Of a stretch of DNA of 23,423 nt, positions 17,974 through 23,423 are shown piece after piece; within the stretch, counting starts at the first letter, position 1; every line of letters begins with the position of its first letter. The position numbers and the translations under genes were made by a program. The notes beneath the pieces are model-generated. The model did not search any database. It was not told where the DNA came from and saw only the letters and a program-made list of their open reading frames with translations. Source of the stretch: Paenibacillus sabinae T27 (GTDB lineage Bacteria; Bacillota; Bacilli; Paenibacillales; Paenibacillaceae); assembly GCF_000612505.1 (NCBI RefSeq), contig NZ_CP004078.1, forward strand, positions 4,492,501-4,515,923, written 5' to 3'.

Positions 17974-18587
17974 GCCGCATTACCTCTTTTCTTTTTGGAT
18001 TGAAGCCACTTGAACAGAAAATAAACCACGATCAGCGCAATCGCGCCGATGATGATTTCATGCGTATACGCGGCGGCTGTTTCATCAATATTCTCCCAAT
18101 TTTCACCCAGAGTCATGCCGAGATAAACAAACAAAACGCTCCAGGGAATGACGGCCAGCGTCGTCAGCATAATAAACCGCCAGATCGGCATACGCGAAAT
18201 CCCCGCCGGAACGGAAATGGCATGCCGTACAACCGGAATAAAGCGGGCCGTAAAAATAACGCCGGTGCCGTACTTCTCAAACCAGGCTTCCGCGTGATCG
18301 ATGTGGTGCTTTTTGATTAAAATGTATTTGCCGTACCGCTCGAGCACCGGCCTTCCGCCGTAACGGCCAATCCAGTACACGAAAATCTGGGCCACTACCC
18401 CGCCAATCGTACCGAAGAGAACGGCCCCGAAAAAATTAATTTCTCCCAAATGAACCAGATAACCGCCGTAGGCCAGGACGATCTCGCTTGGGATGACTTC
18501 AATCATAAGCCCAATCATAATACCGATGTACCCCAAACTTTGAATCCATTCAAACAGCTGCGAGACCACATCTGAAATGACGTGCAA
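17970..18587 (-). CDS. DedA family membrane protein
   Basis: A 205-residue integral membrane protein of the DedA/VTT family. The N-terminal motif GLMIEVIPSEIVLAYGGYLVHLG (about 25-47) includes the conserved Glu/Pro re-entrant segment. The FTARFIPVVRHAISVPAG motif (about 111-128) includes the conserved Arg. There are four to five hydrophobic stretches and a basic tail (KKKRGN). Family members flip or recycle lipid carriers such as undecaprenyl phosphate or phosphatidylethanolamine. It starts with TTG at 18587, supported by GGAGGAACC 5-8 nt upstream. First gene of a three-gene operon with the thioredoxin-like and MBL-fold genes. Confidence 0.92.
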   Translation of the reverse strand: MHVISDVVSQLFEWIQSLGYIGIMIGLMIEVIPSEIVLAYGGYLVHLGEINFFGAVLFGTIGGVVAQIFVYWIGRYGGRPVLERYGKYILIKKHHIDHAEAWFEKYGTGVIFTARFIPVVRHAISVPAGISRMPIWRFIMLTTLAVIPWSVLFVYLGMTLGENWENIDETAAAYTHEIIIGAIALIVVYFLFKWLQSKKKRGNAA

Positions 18588-18692
18588 CTTTGGTTCCTCC
18601 CTCCCGTTTTTGCTGAATGCCGTCAGTGCGCCCTATGTATAACCCGGACCCTTGCCCGCATTCTTGTCTATGCAGTAGGTTTCTATGAGCCT

Positions 18693-18701
18693 ATTCTAGC
18701 A
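18693..18701 (-). promoter_or_regulatory. Possible extended -10 promoter of the dedA operon
   Basis: The minus strand reads TGC-TAGAAT, an extended -10, about 105 nt before the dedA start. I see no good -35 hexamer, so this is only a candidate. Confidence 0.3.
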
Positions 18702-18752
18702 TAGTGACGCTTGCGACTTCTAGTTTGGCCGGCGGGAATGGAACTTCTGTCA

Positions 18753-18782
18753 TTGACATGATGGATTGTCCTAAACTATTAT
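18753..18782 (+). promoter_or_regulatory. sdpRI promoter (SigA type)
   Basis: Consensus -35 TTGACA (18753-18758), 18-nt spacer and -10 TATTAT (18777-18782). The start site would be near 18789, within the palindrome at 18783-18806. Confidence 0.75.
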
Positions 18783-18806
18783 ATATTTAAACAATTATCT
18801 AAATAT
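18783..18806. promoter_or_regulatory. Candidate SdpR (ArsR-family) operator
   Basis: A 24-bp palindrome of two 12-bp halves, ATATTTAAACAA and ATATTTAGATAA (the latter read on the other strand), matching at 10 of 12 positions. It begins directly after the -10 and covers the predicted start site, the usual place for an ArsR-family repressor. This supports autorepression. Confidence 0.7.
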
Positions 18807-18824
18807 CGAAAGGTCGCCGATAAC

Positions 18825-19163
18825 ATGAATGAATCCTTCAAAGCGCTGGCCGACCCTACCCGCCGGCAAATCATCCGTCTGCTGCGCGACAAAGACCGGA
18901 CCGCAGGGGAAATCGCGGAATTTTTCAACATGTCCAAACCGAGCATTTCCCACCATCTGAACGCGCTTAAAACTGCGGGACTCGTGCAGGACGAGAGGCA
19001 GGGCCAGTTTATCCGCTATACGCTGAACACCACTGTTCTGGATGAGGTGCTGAGCTGGCTGCTGGAGCTGACAGACGGCACCCGGGACAAAAAAGGGAAC
19101 ACAAAAAAGCAGGAAATTTCAAAATCGGCGGACTCGGATGACGACACTCCCGCCCACTCTTAG
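18825..19163 (+). CDS. sdpR: ArsR-family autorepressor, SdpR-like
   Basis: A 112-residue winged-helix repressor. The ArsR core covers about 1-85, with LADPTRRQIIRLLRDKDRTAGEIAEFF and the recognition helix SKPSISHHLNALKTAGLV. There are no metal-binding cysteines, so it is not a metal sensor. This sequence type next to sdpI identifies SdpR, which in B. subtilis represses sdpRI until SdpI captures it at the membrane when the SDP toxin is present. The tail (about 86-112) is Lys/Ser/Asp-rich and likely disordered. AAAGG precedes the ATG by about 11 nt. sdpI follows after 12 bp. Confidence 0.88.
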   Translation: MNESFKALADPTRRQIIRLLRDKDRTAGEIAEFFNMSKPSISHHLNALKTAGLVQDERQGQFIRYTLNTTVLDEVLSWLLELTDGTRDKKGNTKKQEISKSADSDDDTPAHS

Positions 19164-19175
19164 GAGGATGAAGAG

Positions 19176-19829
19176 ATGGAAAATTTCAAATGGAAATGGC
19201 AGGACACTTTGGCCGTTGCGGCGGGTCTGATTACAGTCGGCTTTGCTCTGGTCAATTATAACCGTCTGCCTGCACAGCTCCCGGCCCATATTGGTGCATC
19301 AGGAGAGTTCGATGAATTTTGGAAAAAGAGCTCGGTCATTCTGCTGTTTGGCGGTCTTGGAGTGCTGCTGCCGGTATTGATGCAGATTACGCGTTCCCTT
19401 GATCCAAAAAAAGAGCGTTACACCAAATTCGAGAATGCCCATGCGATGATCCGGCTGGCCGTGTCCCTGATCTTCGACTCCGCGCTTGCTGTTTCCGTAT
19501 TATACGGGCTCGGCATCTCCCTGCAAGGCTCCAGAGTCGCCATTATCGTGCTCGGAGCGGCGCTGCTCGTCATCGGCAATTATTTGCCGCAGGTGAAGGA
19601 CAACTACTTCCTCGGCGTGAAGACGCCCTGGACGCTGGCCAGTCCGGAAGTGTGGCGCAGGACCCACCGTCTCGCCGGTGCGCTCTGGTCTGTGGCAGGC
19701 CTCGTTATCATTATCAGCACATTTCTTCCGGAAAAATGGTTCACCTATACCATGATCTTCGCGCTGCTGATTGCCGTCGTGATCCCGTGTGTATACTCGT
19801 GGGCGGATTACCGTCGTCTAAAAGCATAG
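19176..19829 (+). CDS. sdpI: SdpI family immunity/signalling membrane protein
   Basis: A 217-residue membrane protein with about six hydrophobic segments. The N-terminal part is DUF1648-like (LPAQLPAHIGASGEFDEFWKK, about 31-51). The SdpI signature is NYLPQVKDNYFLGVKTPWTLASPEVWRRTHRLAG (about 130-165). In B. subtilis SdpI protects from the SdpC-derived toxin and sequesters SdpR. AGGAGG lies 8 nt before the ATG. No sdpA, sdpB or sdpC is visible in the window, so the pair is an orphan immunity/sensor module here. Its 3' end overlaps the convergent ligase reading frame by 22 bp, with no terminator between them. Confidence 0.92.
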   Translation: MENFKWKWQDTLAVAAGLITVGFALVNYNRLPAQLPAHIGASGEFDEFWKKSSVILLFGGLGVLLPVLMQITRSLDPKKERYTKFENAHAMIRLAVSLIFDSALAVSVLYGLGISLQGSRVAIIVLGAALLVIGNYLPQVKDNYFLGVKTPWTLASPEVWRRTHRLAGALWSVAGLVIIISTFLPEKWFTYTMIFALLIAVVIPCVYSWADYRRLKA

Positions 19830-22491
19830 GCGCCCTCCCCCCTGCCGTTCCCCTTCAGCCCTGAGGCTTCCCGCTTCAGGGCTTCCGTTTGTTCGTAAAG
19901 AGCGCGGGCCCCCGCTGTAAAACGAAAATTCCGGTCATTATGTCCGGCGTTTCCCGCTGTTTCACCCGCAAGCCAAACATACTGCCTCAGCAGCTCTTCT
20001 CCCATTTCCGCGCAGCGCAGCGCATTTTTCGCGTCTCCCTCAGCCAGATAACGCTCTCCCTTCACCAGCATTAAGCTTGCAGCTTCCGTTCGTTTAACGG
20101 AATTAAACACATCCAGCCGCTGTCCCCGGACCAGCCAGTACAAGGCTTCCTCCGGAGTCCCTACTTCCGAGACGGCTTCGGCCATGGCCCAGGTTAATGC
20201 AGGGTTTATCGGCGAATAGCGCAGGCCTGCCGCTAATATCTCCTCCCTCTCCTCCGGCTCAACAAAAGTAGATAGGGCCAAGGCGCTCTTCGGAGACAAC
20301 GGGTTCCAGGCAAGCGACCGTTCCAGCAGTGAAATCGCCTCCGGCGCCTGGAGCGCCGATGACGCCGCGCGGTACAGCGCCTCGCTCCGGTAAGCGCGGA
20401 AAGACAGGAGGGTGAGCGCAAGCATCAGGACGCAGATTCCGGTGGCCGCCAGCTTTCGGACAAGCAGGTACAGGTTATGGCAGCCGTCTTTCCTGCCGGC
20501 GGAAACATGTTCCACAGTCAGATACTCCGAGGCTAAGTATTCAGCAGGTAAAGAATCTCCAAGCCGATGCTTCGAGATGAAAGATTTACCCGGTAAATAT
20601 TTCATTGGCAAAAGATTCGAGGCTAAAGATTTACCTCGTAAATGATTCGCAGGCTGAGGCTTCGTGGTTGAAAGCGTTCTGGACCGGCGCCAGGCATGGA
20701 GAAGCTTTGCAGGGAGCAGCTTTGCCGGAAAAACCGCTGCCGGCCGAGTTAATGCGGATAGACGCCGGCAGGAATGACCGTAGGCAGTGACAGCATCAGC
20801 CCGGGCCAGCGCGGGCAGCCAGAACAGCAGCAGCCCAAACAGGCTGTAGCTCCAGTCGAAATCGACGGCGCCATGCAGGACGATAACCAGAAACGGGGAC
20901 AAGAGCCGCCGGGAATGGGCGCTGATCAGCCATCCCGCCGCCGCGAGGCTTACGGCGGCAGCCGCTGTCCCGATGACTCCGGTGTTCAGGAGGAGATCGA
21001 GGTATCCGCTGTGCACCTGGCTGCCTACATAGGGGCGGGACTGGATAGCGAGCCAGGCGCTGCGCCAGGTCTCCCCGCCTTGGCCCAGCCAGGGCGCCTT
21101 CGCCGCGAACCGCAAGGCGTCGCGGTACATCAGCCCGCGCGCGGCGACCGTCGAGGACGGTCCCATTCCCCGCGCGCTCGCAAGCGCCAGGACGGCGGCT
21201 CCGCATGCCGTCCAGCCCAGCGCCGCCAGCACCAGCGCGGCGGCGCGTCCCCGGCCGGCCGCATACTGCGCGCGGCGGCCCAGCCACAGGCCGGCGGCCA
21301 GTGCGCCGGCCCAGAGCCCGGCCAGCAGCGGCAGGCCGGGCCAGGGAGCCGCGGGCAGGGCGGCCAGCCCGCGGCAGAGCAGCGCCGCCGCCGCGAGGGG
21401 GGCGGCGCCGGCGGCAAGCAGCGGCAGGGCGAGGCGCCGCTGCAAGGGCAGGGCGGCGGCCGCGGCGCAGGCCGCCGCCAGCCACGCGCCGCGCGACTCG
21501 CTGAGGAGCAGCGCGGCGGCGTACGGGAACAGCGGCGCCAGGCGAAGCAGCTCGCCGCGAAGTGGCCTGTTGGCCGGTGTGCCGCGGCCAACAGGCGCCA
21601 GATGGGTCGGCAGCGTCTCTCCGCCCCGCCCGCTGAAGCCCGGGCGGCCACTACCGGTCCGACCCGAAGGGAGGCCTTCCCCGGCCCGTGCCTTCCGGGC
21701 AAGCCCCTCGCCTCTCCGGGAAGAAAGCACAGCGCCTCCGGCTTCGCTCTTCCGTCCGAACCGCTCGGTGCTCGAATCGGTGTACCCTTGAGCAGCCGCG
21801 AACAGACGCTCCAGCAGAAATACCGCCATCGCCGCGCCGAAGGCGTTCGGATACTGCAGCAGCCCGCCGAGCCTTGCACCCGAGGTGCTGACTTCGGGCG
21901 AAGCGCTGTGCAATACTGCGTACGGGATCGGCAGCGCCCCGAAGAAGGCCAGCAGTCCGCTCCAGCATAACACCATGCCCGCCGCATGGCCATGCCGCCC
22001 GGAGGATACGGGCGGCGCTGACACTGGATGCGGCCGTCCATACCAGGATGGCGAAGCTTGCGTAGCCGCTCCAGCGCAGCAGCTCGTTCATCGTGCCCTG
22101 CGCGGATAAAGGACCTCTGATCCAGGCGGCCGCGTACAGAATGATCATCGCAGAGGGCCCGCCCAGCATCACAGCCGTGGTCCAAAGCTCTTTCCTTGTC
22201 CGCCCGCTTCCTCGTTCCTTTGAGGGACTGCCCGGAATTTTCGGCTCCGCCACCGGCAGCCCGCCAGTATGGCCGGAATACACTCCGCCGCGTATCTCCC
22301 CCAGAAAGCAGGCTGGCCGCGGCGGCTCCGCACAGCAAGAACCATATAGTTAGAACAGGATACCCATCCTCGGAGAAAAACAGTCCCCGCTTCAGACAGG
22401 CGGCTGCAACAAGCCCAGCCGCCATCACCGCGCAAAGGTCTCTCAACTCTAACTTCACAGCGCGCCCATTGTACCCGCCGCTTTTTCGCAT
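19808..22491 (-). pseudogene. O-antigen ligase (Wzy_C) family gene split over three frames
   Basis: A polytopic O-antigen ligase/polymerase-like protein read in three successive frames. Frame a runs from ATG 22491 (GGGAG 9-10 nt upstream; MRKSGGYNGRAVKLEL, then two helices) to about 22300. Frame b runs from there to about 22010 (GPSAMIILYAAAW, MNELLRWSGYASFAILVWTAASS). Frame c runs from about 22010 to the stop at 19808 (GMVLCWSGLLAFFGALPIPY onward). Frame c holds the family core: RGLMYRDALRFAAKAPWLGQGGETW, SRPYVGSQVHSGYLDLLLNTG and the VDFDWSYSLFGLLLFW helix. A 15-bp repeat region follows, then another membrane helix (LAATGICVLMLALTLLSF) and a TPR-like soluble tail. Dropping one G from the GGGGG run at 22302-22298 joins a to b; the b-c break lies in the GC-rich stretch 22020-21985. 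It may be a decayed gene or a sequencing error in a GC-rich region. The family links polysaccharide or teichuronic-type chains at the outer membrane leaflet; the acceptor here is unknown. Confidence 0.75.
20505..20684 (-). repeat. 15-bp degenerate tandem repeat encoding pentapeptides
   Basis: About eleven to twelve consecutive 15-bp units (plus-strand form close to AAAGATTTACCTGGT, e.g. at 20580, 20610, 20625 and 20640) lie in frame within the ligase gene. They encode pentapeptides of the form K/E-Y/S-L-P/A-x (KYLPG, DSLPA, EYLAS, EYLTV). A few weaker units (KLLPA, KLLHA) continue to about 20740. The array is AT-rich against a strongly GC-rich gene. It sits in the loop between the ligase membrane core and the last helix. 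Confidence 0.8.
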
Positions 22492-22649
22492 CGCCCTGTC
22501 TCCCAAATGATTAATTAGCATCATTCTTACCGGTTTTTCCCGGAGGGAAACCTTTTTGATCCGGTGCAGGCCCTACGCCAGAAAATAAGCAGGAAAAACT
22601 CCATCTTATTCAAGGGGAAAACCTATATTTCAGAGATAAACGGGAATTC

Positions 22650-23423
22650 TGGACCTCTGTCAAGAAAGTGGACACCCTTTAGCTTGCTTTTCTCTTATTG
22701 AACCGAGCAGCAAAGCGAATCGGTGACAGGTACCCTAGTGCACCATGGATTCGTTTGCGGTTATAAAAAAACTCAATGTATCGGTAGATCTCATCGTAGG
22801 CCTGCTGTTTCGTTCTAAATCGCTTGCAGTAAATGAGCTCCTTTTTCAGGATGCTATGGAAAGATTCCATGCAAGCATTATCGTAGCAGTTTCCTTTGCG
22901 GCTCATGCTGGTGATCATACGGTAAGTCTTGAGCTGTTTTCGGTAATCTTCGGACGCGTACTGGCTTCCTCGATCCGAATGGTGGATCAGTCCTTTTTTA
23001 GGTCTCTTGGCAAGGTGGGCATCCTTTAGGGCGCCCAGGACGAGATCGGTGTTCATCCGGTCGCTCAGACGCCAGCCTACGATCTCACGGGTGCATAAGT
23101 CCAGCACACTGGCTAGATACAGGCGGCCTTCCCGGCATGGAATATACGTAATGTCGGCTACCCATACTTTATTGGGTTTCTCCACGTGAAACTGCTGGTT
23201 CAGGAGGTTTGGAGCGATCGGCAAATCATGATTGGAGTCGGTGGTTTGAACCTTGAAGGTACGGCTGACACAGGCACGGAATCCGAGTTCTTGCATGTAT
23301 AGGCCGACGGTACGTTCGGTGACGGTTTCGCCTTCCTGGCGCAAAAGATGTGCAATCTTGGGCGCACCATAACGCTGCTGTGAATCGTTGAAATGATACG
23401 TGATCCGCTTTAACAGCCGCACC
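22650..23423 (-). mobile_element. IS3-family insertion sequence, one end (partial)
   Basis: The element's transposase gene ends at 22679. The sequence TGGACCTCTGTCAAGAAAGT at 22650 looks like the terminal inverted repeat (starting TG, 29 bp beyond the stop codon). The other end and orfA lie outside the window, so the boundary at 22650 is inferred and target-site duplication cannot be checked. The element lies about 160 bp upstream of the split ligase gene. Confidence 0.75.
22679..23422 (-). CDS. IS3-family transposase OrfB (partial)
   Basis: 247 visible residues of an IS3-family OrfB (rve integrase catalytic domain). An HTH_21-like segment (QQRYGAPKIAHLLRQEG, about 15-31) precedes the catalytic core. 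The DDE triad is complete: Asp90 in WVADITYI, Asp150 in HHSDRGSQY and Glu186 in NACMESFHSILKKE, with the canonical 35 residues between the second Asp and Glu. The C-terminal YNRKRIHGALGYLSP motif is present. The N-terminal start lies at or beyond the right edge; in this family OrfB is normally made by -1 frameshifting from orfA. The visible part is intact and probably functional. Confidence 0.95.
   Translation of the reverse strand: MRLLKRITYHFNDSQQRYGAPKIAHLLRQEGETVTERTVGLYMQELGFRACVSRTFKVQTTDSNHDLPIAPNLLNQQFHVEKPNKVWVADITYIPCREGRLYLASVLDLCTREIVGWRLSDRMNTDLVLGALKDAHLAKRPKKGLIHHSDRGSQYASEDYRKQLKTYRMITSMSRKGNCYDNACMESFHSILKKELIYCKRFRTKQQAYDEIYRYIEFFYNRKRIHGALGYLSPIRFAARFNKRKAS

Noticed and set aside
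16831..18003. 390-codon plus-strand open frame opposite the MBL and thioredoxin-like genes
   Set aside because: The minus-strand genes have clear active-site motifs; this frame has none and spans two genes.
20505..20684. CRISPR array
   Set aside because: Units are 15 bp, contiguous and diverged, with no unique spacers, and stay in frame with the ligase; a minisatellite, not CRISPR.
20774..21970. 398-codon plus-strand open frame rich in Gln, Arg and Gly
   Set aside because: It lies opposite the GC-rich ligase sequence with its conserved family motifs; the Arg/Gly/Gln-rich text is typical of a shadow frame in high-GC DNA.

Overview
The window looks like chromosomal DNA from a Paenibacillus-like member of the Bacillales. 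The 16S/23S spacer and leader carry Bacillus-type processing sequences. The order rrn - ygxA - ygzB - (GH18) - perR resembles, from memory, the Bacillus subtilis rrnD neighbourhood. A complete SigY-type ECF sigma operon and a gatCAB operon are also present. Almost everything is transcribed leftward (minus strand); the exceptions are ygzB and the sdpRI pair.

Layout. 1-2336: the 5' part of a 23S rRNA and a complete 16S rRNA, both minus, with no tRNA in the spacer. 2337-2667: rRNA leader with two matching tandem promoters and a terminator for the gene behind them. 2668-6512: ygxA, ygzB, a membrane-anchored GH18 glycosidase with an SH3 domain, and the peroxide regulator perR with two candidate PerR boxes. 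6626-9058: a DUF4097/LiaF-like multi-membrane-span protein and a GNAT acetyltransferase. 9143-12382: gatB, gatA and gatC (transcribed C-A-B). 12626-13009: a small conserved protein of unknown function. 13162-16194: a six-gene operon (sigY-yxlC-yxlD-yxlE-yxlF-yxlG) in which every junction overlaps, behind an ECF-type promoter that fits SigY autoregulation. 16282-16737: a poorly understood interval with a housekeeping-type promoter, a terminator hairpin about 30 nt after the predicted start site, and a small ORF that appears frameshifted between two 8-bp direct repeats. 16777-18587: DedA, thioredoxin-like and metallo-beta-lactamase-fold genes in one operon. 18753-19829 (+): an sdpR-sdpI pair with a 24-bp palindromic operator but no sdpABC toxin genes. 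19808-22491: an O-antigen-ligase-type gene split over three reading frames, with an unusual AT-rich 15-bp tandem repeat encoding pentapeptides. 22650-end: one end of an IS3-family element.

The genes fall into three themes. The first is core translation and its control (rrn, gatCAB). The second is stress and envelope functions: PerR, SigY with its ABC transporter, the DUF4097 and GH18 proteins, DedA and SdpRI. The third is a decaying or variable right end (split ligase next to an IS). The parts most worth a second look are the 16282-16737 interval, the pentapeptide minisatellite in the ligase, and the toxin-less sdpRI pair.
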